A DNA stretch of 64,000 nt from Fulvivirga ulvae (GCF_021389975.1 NZ_CP089981.1:4117501-4181500); one strand, 5' to 3'. Positions 24,938-34,986 are shown, counted from the stretch's first letter. Notes: generated by a model not told the origin, from the letters alone. Made by a program: numbers and translations.

Positions 24938-27900
24938 TCAACGTAACAGCCAAATTATTTTTGTATATGAAAATGATTCTCCTACCACCTTTGCAAAATA
25001 TATACCCTGTGCGGCATGGCCATAATCAAAAGTGTAAGTTTGGTTTAAAGTATTATTAAAGACCATGTGCCCCAGAATTTGCCCACGGGAATCATATATG
25101 CCTACCTCTACAGTTTCCTTTTCAGGCAGGTCAAATGAAATATTAAAAATGCCCCCGGGAGCCGGGTTGGGGTAGATCAGGTCTTCCGTTACTTCATGCT
25201 TGGTTACAAAAGTCTGTATGTTATCCAGGTAAATATTGCTGTCACTGTCCTTGGTTACTATGAAAGCAATCCGCAGATCGTCTTCCTGCAGGTATTCACT
25301 GAGGTTTACATCTATACGAGACCAGACAGAATCCGCACGGGGTGTGCTTGTGAACGTCCCGGTGCCAAGCTCCTCACCGAATCTGCTGAATACTTCTTCC
25401 TCATAGCTCACTCCACAATCGGTACTTACAAGAATAGTAAGACCGTCTTTGGAACCCTCAACATGCGAGTAGGCCAGATCAAAAGATAGCAGAGCCTGTT
25501 CTGCAGTGGTAAAGTTTAGTGCCGGACTAACCAGCCAGCCTTCCTGCCCTGTGCCTGACAGGTACAGTGAGTTACCTCTGTCTGTCTCTTCCAGACTCCA
25601 TGATACTACATCATCTATATCATTTGCAGCAACCCAGCCGGAGGAACTAAAGTTTTCGAAATCCTCCCTTATTGGCAATTCATCTTTTTCATCATTTACA
25701 TAAAAGGCGCCTGACAAGGTGTTGTTGGAAGTATTGATATCATTAGTGCCCATGAGTTCAATGTCATACACATGCTTACCAAGGCTAAAGGACTCATTGG
25801 CTAAAACAACCTCCAGGGTTTGTCCTGGTTTGAGGCTATCAAATGTTATTTCGTCAGAAACGACCTGGCCAAAATCAAATTGATAATTGAGTGTAAACTG
25901 TTCTTCAACAGTACACCCTTGATTTTTAACCAGCACCGTAGGACTTAAATCCTGAGGACAAACCACTTTTGACGGACGCGAAAGGCCAATAAGTGCCAGG
26001 TCTTTTCTGTCACTGGCATTGTCACTGTCATTAATCGAAATATTGTCTATATAAAGATTGTTGCCGTAGCCGTTTCGTGCTATAAAAGCTATCCTAACAT
26101 TGGAGTTACCCAAAAAATCATCAAGTATAAGACATTCCTTTTTCCAGTCAGACAAACCCGAAGGGAAGTAAGAGCTTGAAGTTTCCGAAACCGTAGCCAG
26201 TTCGCTGCCATAGCTTTCAAAAATAGTATGATCATAAGACTGGCCGCAGTTGGTCGAAACCTTAATAATCAGCCCGTCAGCATCTACCTGGGGATATTGG
26301 GCATAGGCGCGGTCAAAAGAGAGTATGGCAAAAGTTATTGAAGAAAGATCGAGCACGGGTGTTATTAATGTGTCATAATCTCCTTCAATTTCGTAATCGT
26401 AAAAGTTGACATACAGGGCCGTGTTGGAACTTCCCTCACCATTGGGTACATTCTGCCTGGCTTCCCAGGTTTTTTGTCCATCCGGATTTTGAAGCGTCCA
26501 TTGCTCCGGAGTCTGCCCCGGAGCAAGCAGATTGAAGTCCTCGTTGATCGGAATATTTATTGTTTCAGGAACTTCAATAATAGTAGTTTTCTGATTATTG
26601 TCTGCGTTACCGTCAGCCACCCCATTTACTATGGTTACTTCATAAAGTATTTCGTACTCCTGAGTAGTGTCAAAGTCTACGGGATCAAACGCTACCGTGT
26701 CTATACCTAAAGGCGGCAGGTTCAAAATAAAAGTTGTAGCCTCAACAGCGCCTGCGTCAATTCTGATGGTTATTTCGGCTGATGTAATGGTGTTACTGCC
26801 ATAATTTCTTATTGCCAATGTTGGTGTAGCTGCACCTGCACATGAGCTGTATACAGGATTTATAACATCTCTAATACCCAGGTCGTTGCTGACTACCACC
26901 GGAGGCATTGCGCCTTTGGAGTCCCTGAGGCTGGCACGCCTGGGACTATTGTCTAAAATTGTCCTCATCCTGGTTTTCTGGTCTTCTGTGAAGAGGTTCA
27001 TGCATGCATCGTTGGTGTAGTCCATGTAATTCTGGATCATATCGACCGAGGAACATGATTCGGGGTTTGAGTCAGGACACCCCGTGGTGCTTCCACCTTG
27101 GTTTGGAGTGTCATCTACATAGTCAGACAGGGAGCATCCGCCGCTGTCGTCGCCCCAGATGTGCCTGAGGCCAAAATAATGGCCAACTTCATGGGTTGTA
27201 GTGCGACCGAGATTGTAAGAGCTGATCACATTGGAAGGAGGATATTTATCTGCTGAACCGAAGGCACGATAGTCTATAACTACGCCATCTGTGAACTGGC
27301 TTTCACTGGCGGCATCCAACCCTGACAGTAAATCAGTGGTTGGGAATTGTGCGTATCCCAGATAGCTTCCGCTGAGGTCCGTGACCCAAATGTTTAGGTA
27401 GTCTTCCGGGGGCCACAGGCTTAAGCTTTTAAGTTCATAATTATCGGCAAGGCTCCATTGTGAGCGCCCGCCATCTACCCTTATTATGCCGGATGTAGCC
27501 AGTCCTTCAGGGTCGCGCAGGGCCAGAGTAAATTCAAGTTCAACATCGGAAGCAACAGGTAAGAACATAGCCGGTGTATTGGAGGCGTCGGTATTTGTTC
27601 TGCGAAAATCTTCGGTGAGTACTTCAATTTGAGAAATGATCTGATCATCAGGGATGTTTGTTCCTATACCGGGAGCTTCTCCATTATGAATCACATGGAC
27701 CACAACAGGTATGGTGTAGACTGTGGCTTCTTCCCTGGCAATGCCATTGGCAAGTGCTGCTTTTCTCTGTTCTATTTTCTTTTTTAACCAGCTCTCAAAT
27801 TCAGCCTCCGACTTTAAGTGCGGGTACTTTTGATGTCTTATTTTTTGATATTCAACGGTCGCGCAGCGTTGAGCGTAAAGGTGGGACTGCAGGAAGGTTG

Positions 27901-27976
27901 ATATACATAACAAAAAGCCTGCTATGAACAGGCTCTTAATTGTTGATGGTATTATACTTTTCTTTTTCAGGTCCAA
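24938..27976 (-). CDS. Secreted M43 (pappalysin-type) zinc metalloprotease with T9SS type A domain
   Basis: 1012 residues: an N-terminal hydrophobic signal (about 12-35), a pro-region with VVVHVIHNGE, and an M43 catalytic domain whose zinc site HEVGHYFGLRH has HEVGH at 262-266. The Met-turn region contains QNYMDYTND. Then come CARDB-like Ig strands, two choice-of-anchor J domains (near 475-640 and 780-925) with paired ILSFDRAYAQ and LLSFDLAYSH motifs, and a type A T9SS domain (IYPNPAPGGIFNIS ... QGIYFAKVV). It should digest proteins outside the cell. It follows the NifU-like gene by 21 bp, an unlikely functional partner. Confidence 0.93.
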   Translation of the reverse strand: MDLKKKSIIPSTIKSLFIAGFLLCISTFLQSHLYAQRCATVEYQKIRHQKYPHLKSEAEFESWLKKKIEQRKAALANGIAREEATVYTIPVVVHVIHNGEAPGIGTNIPDDQIISQIEVLTEDFRRTNTDASNTPAMFLPVASDVELEFTLALRDPEGLATSGIIRVDGGRSQWSLADNYELKSLSLWPPEDYLNIWVTDLSGSYLGYAQFPTTDLLSGLDAASESQFTDGVVIDYRAFGSADKYPPSNVISSYNLGRTTTHEVGHYFGLRHIWGDDSGGCSLSDYVDDTPNQGGSTTGCPDSNPESCSSVDMIQNYMDYTNDACMNLFTEDQKTRMRTILDNSPRRASLRDSKGAMPPVVVSNDLGIRDVINPVYSSCAGAATPTLAIRNYGSNTITSAEITIRIDAGAVEATTFILNLPPLGIDTVAFDPVDFDTTQEYEILYEVTIVNGVADGNADNNQKTTIIEVPETINIPINEDFNLLAPGQTPEQWTLQNPDGQKTWEARQNVPNGEGSSNTALYVNFYDYEIEGDYDTLITPVLDLSSITFAILSFDRAYAQYPQVDADGLIIKVSTNCGQSYDHTIFESYGSELATVSETSSSYFPSGLSDWKKECLILDDFLGNSNVRIAFIARNGYGNNLYIDNISINDSDNASDRKDLALIGLSRPSKVVCPQDLSPTVLVKNQGCTVEEQFTLNYQFDFGQVVSDEITFDSLKPGQTLEVVLANESFSLGKHVYDIELMGTNDINTSNNTLSGAFYVNDEKDELPIREDFENFSSSGWVAANDIDDVVSWSLEETDRGNSLYLSGTGQEGWLVSPALNFTTAEQALLSFDLAYSHVEGSKDGLTILVSTDCGVSYEEEVFSRFGEELGTGTFTSTPRADSVWSRIDVNLSEYLQEDDLRIAFIVTKDSDSNIYLDNIQTFVTKHEVTEDLIYPNPAPGGIFNISFDLPEKETVEVGIYDSRGQILGHMVFNNTLNQTYTFDYGHAAQGIYFAKVVGESFSYTKIIWLLR

Positions 27977-27997
27977 TAGAAGTTAGCAATTCAGGCT

Positions 27998-28303
27998 TTA
28001 TAACATGTTATCAGGTAATTTGGCATGAGGGTCATCAGGGTGAGTGATATTGACTGCCTCTACTGCTTTAACCTGTGGTACGGCCCTTCTGATAGCTTCT
28101 TCCACACCCGCTTTTAATGTCATGGTAGACATAGGGCATGAACCGCAGGCACCCAATAACTCAAGTTTTACCACCAGATCATCCGTGATTTCCAATATTT
28201 TCACGTTGCCCCCGTCGGTTTCCAGATAAGGCCTGATGTTGTCAAGAGCCTGGTCAATTCTGGTGGTGATATCTTCCATTGACAATGTATTAGTGGATTC
28301 CAT
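27998..28303 (-). CDS. NifU-like C-terminal domain Fe-S scaffold protein
   Basis: 101 residues consisting only of the NifU C-terminal (Nfu) domain: IRPYLETDGGNVKILEI near the start and the cluster-binding pair in GACGSCPMSTMTLKAGVE. Such proteins carry [4Fe-4S] clusters to apo-enzymes in the cytoplasm. The gene starts 4 bp after mrp, which encodes another Fe-S carrier, so a shared Fe-S maturation operon is well supported. Confidence 0.93.
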   Translation of the reverse strand: MESTNTLSMEDITTRIDQALDNIRPYLETDGGNVKILEITDDLVVKLELLGACGSCPMSTMTLKAGVEEAIRRAVPQVKAVEAVNITHPDDPHAKLPDNML

Positions 28304-28307
28304 TTAA

Positions 28308-29402
28308 CTATACTTTAAATTCTACCGTTTTCGTCTTATCATAATTTGCATTTCTTATGGCTACCTGCCTTGCCAGAGTTTCTGCCAGGTCAGTAAATGC
28401 TTTTTGGGTAATGCCTTCTTTCATTACGGCAGGGTACCCGTTATCTCCGCTTTCACGGATGCTTTGAACTATCGGTATTTGTCCAAGTAAGGGAACATCG
28501 AATTTTTCCGATAAGTTCAGCCCTCCGCCCTCACCAAACAGGTAATATTTGTTGTTTGGGAGCTCTTCAGGAGTAAAGTAGGCCATATTTTCCACAATAC
28601 CCAAAACAGGAACATTTATTTGAGGTTGTTTAAACATGGCAAGTCCCTTTTGAGCATCAGCTAGCGCCACTTTTTGAGGCGTTGTCACAATCACGGCTCC
28701 TGTCACCGGTACAGTTTGTACCAAAGTAAGGTGAATATCGCTTGTGCCCGGAGGCAGGTCGATGATCAGGTAGTCAAGCTCTCCCCAATCAGTATCTGAA
28801 ATAAACTGCTTTAATGCAGAGCTGGCCATAGGGCCTCTCCAGATCACCGCATTGTCAGCAGGAGTGAGAAAGCCAATTGAAATGAGCTTTACACCATATT
28901 GCTCCAGAGGTACAATAACATTTTTGCCGTTAACCTGCTTTACGCCAGGCTGTTCATGCTCGCAGTTAAACATAGTAGGTACCGACGGACCGTAAATATC
29001 GGCATCGATAATACCCACTTTTGCGCCTTCCCGGGAAAGGGCTACTGCAAGGTTGGCGGCCACTGTAGACTTACCTACACCTCCTTTGCCGGAGGCTACC
29101 GCTATAATATTTTTTACGTTGGGGAGTAGTGGAGCACTGCTACGTGTGGTGGTAACATTGGACGTCATCACCACCTCTACCTCAAGATCCTTATCCACAT
29201 GCTCATGTATAGCGTCTATACAATTGTTTTTGATTAACTCCTTCAACGGACAGGCCGGAGTGGTTAACACAACAGTAAACCGGACTGAATCACTAAACAC
29301 TTCTACATCTTTGATCATATTAAGCGTTACCAGGTCCTTTTTCAGGTCCGGATCATCCACTGTTGATAACGCTTTAAGTATATCAGCCTCTGTATATTTC
29401 AT
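28308..29402 (-). CDS. Mrp/NBP35-type Fe-S cluster carrier ATPase
   Basis: 364 residues. An N-terminal MIP18/DUF59 domain (about 1-85, with TTPACPLK) is followed by a ParA-like P-loop domain (VASGKGGVGKSTVAANLAVAL near 103-123; DIYGPSVPTMF; DLPPGTSDIHL). It hydrolyses ATP and transfers Fe-S clusters. The CxxC motif found in many homologues after VENM is absent (VENMAYFTPEELP), a form I associate with Bacteroidota members, so cluster binding may differ. It is the first gene of the unit with the NifU-like gene and is divergent from dnaG. Confidence 0.93.
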   Translation of the reverse strand: MKYTEADILKALSTVDDPDLKKDLVTLNMIKDVEVFSDSVRFTVVLTTPACPLKELIKNNCIDAIHEHVDKDLEVEVVMTSNVTTTRSSAPLLPNVKNIIAVASGKGGVGKSTVAANLAVALSREGAKVGIIDADIYGPSVPTMFNCEHEQPGVKQVNGKNVIVPLEQYGVKLISIGFLTPADNAVIWRGPMASSALKQFISDTDWGELDYLIIDLPPGTSDIHLTLVQTVPVTGAVIVTTPQKVALADAQKGLAMFKQPQINVPVLGIVENMAYFTPEELPNNKYYLFGEGGGLNLSEKFDVPLLGQIPIVQSIRESGDNGYPAVMKEGITQKAFTDLAETLARQVAIRNANYDKTKTVEFKV

Positions 29403-29509
29403 TAAAATCTTCCCTTCAAAATCGAATTAAAATTTCAGCCTGCAATTTAGCTTTTATGTTTTGCTTTTAGTAACATTTGTAAGACAAAAATAGTTGTTTT
29501 ACTATTGTT

Positions 29510-29540
29510 TTGGGCGATGACTGTTTTAAAATTATCTTTG
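29510..29540 (+). promoter_or_regulatory. Bacteroidota-type promoter of dnaG
   Basis: TTTTG ending at 29512, a 20-bp spacer, then TATCTTTG at 29533-29540, an exact TAnnTTTG box. Predicted start near 29547 gives a 15-nt leader before the TTG start codon of dnaG. Confidence 0.65.
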
Positions 29541-29561
29541 AGGTTCATTAAATAAATAATC

Positions 29562-31484
29562 TTGATAAATCAGGCAACGATACAGCAGGTTAAAGACAGG
29601 ATGGATATTGAGGAGGTCGTGTCTGACTATGTGAGTTTAAAAAGAAAGGGGCAAAATCTATGGGCATGCTGCCCTTTTCATGACGAGAAAACACCTTCGT
29701 TTTCCATATCACCAGCCAAGGGTATCTATAAGTGTTTTGGTTGTGGTAAAGCGGGTGATGCTATCTCATTTGTAGAGGAGCATGACGGACTTACGTATAT
29801 TGAAGCCATTCGCCACCTGGCACAAAAATATGGCATTGAAGTACAGGAAGAGGAGCAGAGTGACGATCAGGTGCGGCAACAAAATGAGCGGGACAGCCTT
29901 TTTATTGTACTAAATTTTGCCAATGAGTATTTTAAGGAGACTTTAAAGAAGCATGAAGAGGGGCAGTCTATAGGGTTAAGTTACTTCCGGGAGCGTGGTT
30001 TTACAGAGAAAACCATCGAGAAGTTTGAGTTGGGTTACAGTCTCGATCAGTGGGATGCACTAACTCAAAAAGCCCTTAAAAATGCTTATAATGAAGATAT
30101 CCTGGAGAAGGCAGGACTACTTGTACGCAAGGATGATGGTAAGAAGTATGATCGTTTCCGGGGGCGTGTCATTTTTCCCATACACAATGTTACCGGTAAA
30201 GTAGTAGCTTTTGGTGCGCGTACTTTAAAGAAGGATGCTAAACCAAAGTACCTCAATTCGCCCGAGACCGATGTATATCATAAAAGTAAGATCCTCTACG
30301 GTCTTTTTCAGGGCAAGCAGACTATTCGCCAGCAAGACAATTGCTACCTTGTAGAAGGCTATACTGATGTGATTTCGATGCATCAGTCTGATATAGAGAA
30401 TGTTGTATCCTCCTCCGGCACATCGCTTACGGATGACCAGATCAGGTTGATAAGGAGGTTTACTGATAATATTACGGTATTATTTGACGGAGATACCGCA
30501 GGACTGATGGCTGCGCTGCGAGGGGTGGATATGATCCTCGAGGCGGGGCTTAACGTTCGGGTGGTGGTGTTTCCTGAAGGTGAAGACCCGGATAGCTATT
30601 CGCGAAAGCTGGGCACTTCGGAGTTTAAAAAGTACCTGAAGGAAAACTCACGCGATCTCATCACCTTCAAAGCTGGCCTGTATGCTGAAGAGGCCGCCCG
30701 CGATCCGATCAGGAAGGCCGAATCCATCAAAGAGATCGTCAGTAGTATCACCAAAATACCTGACCCGATAAAGCGGGCTATATATATCAAGGAGACCTCT
30801 TCGGTGCTTGATATTGATGAAGGAGTGCTTCTATCGGAGATGAACAAGCTGCTGATCAACCAGAAGCGAAAGAAAGGCAAGGAACGTGAACAGCAGGAGA
30901 CCAGCAATGAAATGTTGCAGGAGCTTATGGATGGCCCGGCGGAGAGCAAAACGCTTGATCATTCCAAAATCGTTAAAATTCAGGAACGGGAGAGTATCAG
31001 GCTGTTGATCAACTATGGCTTCAATGAAATAGAAGAAGAGTACAGGCTTTATAACTATCTTTTCGAGCAGCTGGAAGACATAGAATTTACCACACCGGTC
31101 TACAAGGAAATACTGGATATATTTAAAAGGGAACTTGCAGAAGGCAGGGTAGTGGATAGCCATTTTTTTATTAACCATTGCTCAACTGAAATAAAAAATG
31201 AGGTGGTCAACCTGCTTACGGAAAGGCATGAAGTGAGTCCCAACTGGAATGATAAGTTCCAGATATTTGTACCTCATGAGCATGACATTTTGGAGAATGT
31301 AGTATTCACCAATGTACTCCGGCTTAAGTTTCGGGTGATACAGAAGCTAATAACCGATAACCTGTCTAAAATGAAAGATGCGAAAGAGGAAGAGGAGCAG
31401 GATCGATATTTTAAAATACATGGAGAGTTGAAAAAATCCGAAATGGAGATCGCCAAAGTGCTGGGCATCGTTGTATCCCGCTGA
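29562..31484 (+). CDS. dnaG: DNA primase
   Basis: 640 residues, normal for the family. The N-terminal CHC2 zinc finger uses C37, H40, C58 and C61 (CPFHDEKTPSFS ... KCFGCGKAGD). The RNA polymerase-like core follows (YFRERGFTEKTIEKFELGYS, RGRVIFPIHN), with the TOPRIM motif YLVEGYTDVI near 265 and the metal-binding LFDGDTAGLMAALRG near 310. The C-terminal third binds the replicative helicase. It synthesises RNA primers for replication. The start is TTG at 29562: no ATG precedes the zinc finger, and the predicted transcript begins about 15 nt upstream. Confidence 0.95.
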   Translation: MINQATIQQVKDRMDIEEVVSDYVSLKRKGQNLWACCPFHDEKTPSFSISPAKGIYKCFGCGKAGDAISFVEEHDGLTYIEAIRHLAQKYGIEVQEEEQSDDQVRQQNERDSLFIVLNFANEYFKETLKKHEEGQSIGLSYFRERGFTEKTIEKFELGYSLDQWDALTQKALKNAYNEDILEKAGLLVRKDDGKKYDRFRGRVIFPIHNVTGKVVAFGARTLKKDAKPKYLNSPETDVYHKSKILYGLFQGKQTIRQQDNCYLVEGYTDVISMHQSDIENVVSSSGTSLTDDQIRLIRRFTDNITVLFDGDTAGLMAALRGVDMILEAGLNVRVVVFPEGEDPDSYSRKLGTSEFKKYLKENSRDLITFKAGLYAEEAARDPIRKAESIKEIVSSITKIPDPIKRAIYIKETSSVLDIDEGVLLSEMNKLLINQKRKKGKEREQQETSNEMLQELMDGPAESKTLDHSKIVKIQERESIRLLINYGFNEIEEEYRLYNYLFEQLEDIEFTTPVYKEILDIFKRELAEGRVVDSHFFINHCSTEIKNEVVNLLTERHEVSPNWNDKFQIFVPHEHDILENVVFTNVLRLKFRVIQKLITDNLSKMKDAKEEEEQDRYFKIHGELKKSEMEIAKVLGIVVSR

Positions 31485-31611
31485 TCTGCCGAATCCTGCA
31501 CAAAGAAGTTTGTTGAAAGAGCCAACCTATTGAATTAAATACTCGTACGAACGTCAGAGAGTTATAAGTTGTTGAAGAAGTGGAAAGTTTTTTTACGTAA
31601 GTGAAAAGACC

Positions 31612-31619
31612 TATTTTTG
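31612..31619 (+). promoter_or_regulatory. -7 promoter element for ribBA
   Basis: TATTTTTG matches TAnnTTTG, 18 bp before the ribBA ATG at 31638, predicting a leader of about a dozen nt. The -33 region is only T-rich (31588-31594). Confidence 0.45.
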
Positions 31620-31637
31620 TTAAAATATTAGGGATTA

Positions 31638-32867
31638 ATGAGCCAGGATAAAATTAAATTGAACACTATTGAGGAAGCCCTCGAAGATGTAAAAAACGGG
31701 AAAGTGATCATAGTAGTAGATGATGAAGATCGTGAAAATGAAGGCGATTTCATTTGTGCTGCTGAATGCATCACCCCGGAGATCGTAAACTTTATGGCAA
31801 CACATGGACGCGGTCTGATCTGTGTGCCGCTGGTTGAAGATCGCTGCGAAGAGTTAGGGCTTGAATTGATGGTAGGCCGTAATACCGCCGCCTTTGAAAC
31901 ACCTTTTACAGTTTCGGTTGACCTTATCGGTCATGGATGTACCACGGGTATCTCAGCACACGACAGGTTTAAAACCATAAAGGCCCTGGCTGACCCGGAG
32001 ACAGACCCCGAGGAGCTTGGCAAGCCAGGACATATATTTCCGCTAAGGGCCAAGAGAGGTGGAGTGCTTCGGAGAGCAGGCCACACAGAAGCTGCAATAG
32101 ATTTTGCAAGGCTTGCAGGTTTCAGACCGGCAGGAGTGCTTGTGGAAATTATGAATGAAGATGGCAGCATGGCACGTCTCCCTGACCTTGTTCATGTAGC
32201 AGAGCGCTTCGACCTGAAGCTGGTGTCTATACAGGATCTGATCACATACCGCGTAGAAAAGGAAAGCCTTATTCAGCGCAAAGTAGAAGATGTACATATG
32301 CCCACTGAGTTTGGCGACTTTAAGCTGATTGCATACGAGCAAACCAATACCGGTGATAACCACCTGGCTTTGGTAAAAGGCGAGTGGGATGCCGATGAGC
32401 CTGTTTTGGTAAGGGTGCACTCTTCCTGCGTAACGGGTGATATTTTCGGTTCATGTCGCTGCGACTGTGGCGGACAGCTGCACGGAGCTATGCAAATGGT
32501 GGAGAATGAAGGCAAAGGGGTAGTCCTTTACATGAATCAGGAAGGCCGGGGAATTGGTCTGGTCAACAAATTAAGGGCTTATAAGCTGCAGGAAGAAGGG
32601 CTTGACACCGTTGAAGCTAACCTGAAACTGGGTTTTGAAATGGATCAGCGGGATTATGGTATCGGAGCCCAGATATTGAGAGATCTTAACATTCATAAAA
32701 TCAGGCTGATATCTAATAATCCAAAAAAACGTGTAGGATTAATTGGATATGGTCTGGAAATTGTGGAAAATGTACCTATAGAAATGGCCCCTAATGTACA
32801 TAATCATACATATCTGAAAACAAAACGTGACAAGATGGGCCACCAAATACTAAAAGATAAAGGATAA
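31638..32867 (+). CDS. ribBA: Bifunctional DHBP synthase / GTP cyclohydrolase II
   Basis: 409 residues: RibB (about 1-205) with the metal and substrate loop DDEDRENEGDF and HTEAAIDFARLAG, then RibA (about 206-409) with the zinc cysteines in SCVTGDIFGSCRCDCGGQL and the GTP-site segment MNQEGRGIGLVNKLRAYKLQ. Both active sites look complete. Together they make 3,4-dihydroxy-2-butanone 4-phosphate and the pyrimidine precursor of riboflavin. The next gene begins 3 bp after its stop. Confidence 0.96.
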   Translation: MSQDKIKLNTIEEALEDVKNGKVIIVVDDEDRENEGDFICAAECITPEIVNFMATHGRGLICVPLVEDRCEELGLELMVGRNTAAFETPFTVSVDLIGHGCTTGISAHDRFKTIKALADPETDPEELGKPGHIFPLRAKRGGVLRRAGHTEAAIDFARLAGFRPAGVLVEIMNEDGSMARLPDLVHVAERFDLKLVSIQDLITYRVEKESLIQRKVEDVHMPTEFGDFKLIAYEQTNTGDNHLALVKGEWDADEPVLVRVHSSCVTGDIFGSCRCDCGGQLHGAMQMVENEGKGVVLYMNQEGRGIGLVNKLRAYKLQEEGLDTVEANLKLGFEMDQRDYGIGAQILRDLNIHKIRLISNNPKKRVGLIGYGLEIVENVPIEMAPNVHNHTYLKTKRDKMGHQILKDKG

Positions 32868-32870
32868 TAC

Positions 32871-33485
32871 GTGAGAAAACTTTTTCTGATTGCAATACTT
32901 TATTCAATAGGTCATGTTGGCGTTGCCCAGATTTTTCCTTCTGAAGTATGGCACGACGGAAAGTTGGTATTATTGGAAGGTGACACACTTGTAGGGCAGG
33001 TAAAGTATAACCTGGAAACGGACCTGGTACAATTTACCAGGGACAATCAAACAGTAAAGGCTTTTACTGCCCGTAAGCTTCTTTTCTTCGAAATATTTGA
33101 TAAAACTGTAAACAGGTACAGGCAGTTTTATGCCATTCCTTATAATGTGAAAAGTAATTATAAGGCTCCTGTTATGTTTGAGGTGCTGTATACCGGCGAT
33201 CATCTTTCCTTACTTAGCCGGGAGGCCATCGAATACCAGGTGGCCAACTATCCTTATTCCATGTCCGGGACTTATACAAGGCTCGAACTGGTTTATACCC
33301 ATTATTTTCTGAAACCTGATGGTTCTATCACTTTATTTACAGGCAAAAAGAAGGATTTACAGTGGGTGATGAACAAAAAGTCATCGGAAATAAAAAGGTA
33401 TATTAAAAATAACAAAATACGTATAGACCGTCGCGCTGATCTTGTTAAATTGGTGGCTTATTACAATTCCCTGTTTGGAGAGTAG
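32871..33485 (+). CDS. Secreted protein of unknown function
   Basis: 204 residues, GTG start, signal peptide ending near VGVAQ. The mature part begins WHDGKLVLLEGDTLVGQVKYNLETD, a beta-strand pattern recurring in small Bacteroidota periplasmic proteins that I cannot name securely, and ends in a basic helical segment (KKKDLQWVMNKKSSEIKRYI). No catalytic motif. It starts 3 bp after ribBA and lies 48 bp before surE, so it is probably co-transcribed with ribBA. Confidence 0.75.
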   Translation: MRKLFLIAILYSIGHVGVAQIFPSEVWHDGKLVLLEGDTLVGQVKYNLETDLVQFTRDNQTVKAFTARKLLFFEIFDKTVNRYRQFYAIPYNVKSNYKAPVMFEVLYTGDHLSLLSREAIEYQVANYPYSMSGTYTRLELVYTHYFLKPDGSITLFTGKKKDLQWVMNKKSSEIKRYIKNNKIRIDRRADLVKLVAYYNSLFGE

Positions 33486-33533
33486 GCCAATTGAGCCTGC
33501 CAGTCATCGATTGAATAAACTTACAATAGACAC

Positions 33534-34304
33534 ATGAAAAGACCACTGATCTTAGTATCAAACGACGATGGTATAACGTCAAAAGGAATCCGTACCCTGG
33601 TAGAGGTGATGAAGGAGCTTGGCGAGGTAGTAGTAGTAGCACCTGACAGCCCGCAATCAGGAATGGGACATGCCATAACCATCGGTAATACACTCAGACT
33701 TGAGGAAACCGATATTTTTGATGGAGTTACCGCTTATGAATGTTCCGGAACCCCTGCCGATTGTGTAAAGCTGGCGAAGCATTTTGTGCTAAAGGACCGG
33801 CGTCCTGACCTTGTCGTTAGTGGCATAAATCACGGGAGCAATACTTCTATCAGTATATTATATTCAGGCACGATGTCAGCAGCTATTGAGGGAGCAATAG
33901 AAGGTATGCCTGCTATTGGCTTTTCACTCTGTGATTATTCTTCTGATGCGGATTTTTCCCATACCAGGGAGCATGTCAAAAAAATAGCCCAAACGGTGTT
34001 GGAGAAGGGGCTGGCCAAGGGTGTGGCTCTTAATGTTAACATTCCTCCAAAAAGAAATGAAGAGATCAAGGGGATCAAAATCTGCAGACAGGCCAGGGCC
34101 AAATGGCAAGAGGAGTTTGACCAGCGCTATGACCCCAACGGTAGAAGATACTTCTGGCTGGCAGGAAATTTCGTGAATTTTGACAAAGGTGAGGATAACG
34201 ATGAGTGGTCTATTGCTAATAACTATGTATCCGTGGTACCTTGCCTGTTTGATCTTACAGCGCACCATGCCATAAGCATGATGAACGATGAGTGGGATTT
34301 TTAA
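33534..34304 (+). CDS. surE: 5'/3'-nucleotidase SurE
   Basis: 256 residues. N-terminal ILVSNDDGITSKGI carries the conserved metal-binding D-D pair; PDSPQSGMGHAIT and VSGINHGSNTSISILYSGTM (Asn and Ser ligands) are the other signatures. SurE dephosphorylates nucleoside monophosphates and is a stationary-phase survival factor in several bacteria. Cytoplasmic. It is convergent with the barrel/lipoprotein pair, 10 bp apart. Confidence 0.96.
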   Translation: MKRPLILVSNDDGITSKGIRTLVEVMKELGEVVVVAPDSPQSGMGHAITIGNTLRLEETDIFDGVTAYECSGTPADCVKLAKHFVLKDRRPDLVVSGINHGSNTSISILYSGTMSAAIEGAIEGMPAIGFSLCDYSSDADFSHTREHVKKIAQTVLEKGLAKGVALNVNIPPKRNEEIKGIKICRQARAKWQEEFDQRYDPNGRRYFWLAGNFVNFDKGEDNDEWSIANNYVSVVPCLFDLTAHHAISMMNDEWDF

Positions 34305-34314
34305 CTAAACTGTG

Positions 34315-34986
34315 CTACAGGCTGAATCGGATATAGACGTTGACTGCAGGCGTAGTATTATCAAAAGCGCGGCCATAACCGGGGATGGCGTAGGTGTCAA
34401 TAGGACTGAACTCATCCCTTTTGTTTAAAATTCTTAAGCTGAAGTATCCACCCAGAGACCAGTGACTGTCGAGTTTTGTTTCCGAACCTATTATAACCTC
34501 AAACCAGTCAGCTTGTAAACCTTCCCGGCTAAAGCCGTTTTTGTAATTGTCCCACAGGTCACTACCTATTTCGTAGGTGCCACTCTCGTCAAATCTGCTT
34601 ACAGCATATTTTGCACCGGCATAGAGCATACTTTTATTATCTATAGGCATGAGGTAATTTATACCAATGCGGCCGTACCATCCCTCGGTAAGGTATGCGC
34701 CATTATTGATGGCACCACCCGGCTCCATTTTACCCATGCCAACCTGTACATTTGGAGATAACCTGTTCTTAAGTCGGAATGAGATGCCAGCTTCAAACTT
34801 GGTTTCAAAATCAGTAGGGATAGTCAGTAACTTACCATAATCAAGATAAATACTCGGGCCTGCATCTATTTTAATAATGGTGGTATCAGCACCGGTACCC
34901 GTACTCGTGTCAGCCTGCGCCACGGCAATCTGGCAAAACAGGAAGAAAAGTAGTATGCTAAAAATATGCTGTAACTGTAGCTTCAT
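34315..34986 (-). CDS. Predicted outer-membrane beta-barrel protein (DUF6048-like)
   Basis: 223 residues with a signal peptide ending at IAVAQ, then alternating hydrophobic strands ending VNVYIRFSL, the usual outer-membrane barrel terminus. Typical pieces are GPSIYLDYGKL, GWYGRIGINYLMP and YAGAKYAVSRF. The layout, a small barrel whose gene overlaps that of a lipoprotein, recalls the paired DUF6048/DUF6452 families of Bacteroidota, but I assign the family name tentatively. It overlaps the upstream lipoprotein gene by 29 bp. Confidence 0.7.
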   Translation of the reverse strand: MKLQLQHIFSILLFFLFCQIAVAQADTSTGTGADTTIIKIDAGPSIYLDYGKLLTIPTDFETKFEAGISFRLKNRLSPNVQVGMGKMEPGGAINNGAYLTEGWYGRIGINYLMPIDNKSMLYAGAKYAVSRFDESGTYEIGSDLWDNYKNGFSREGLQADWFEVIIGSETKLDSHWSLGGYFSLRILNKRDEFSPIDTYAIPGYGRAFDNTTPAVNVYIRFSL

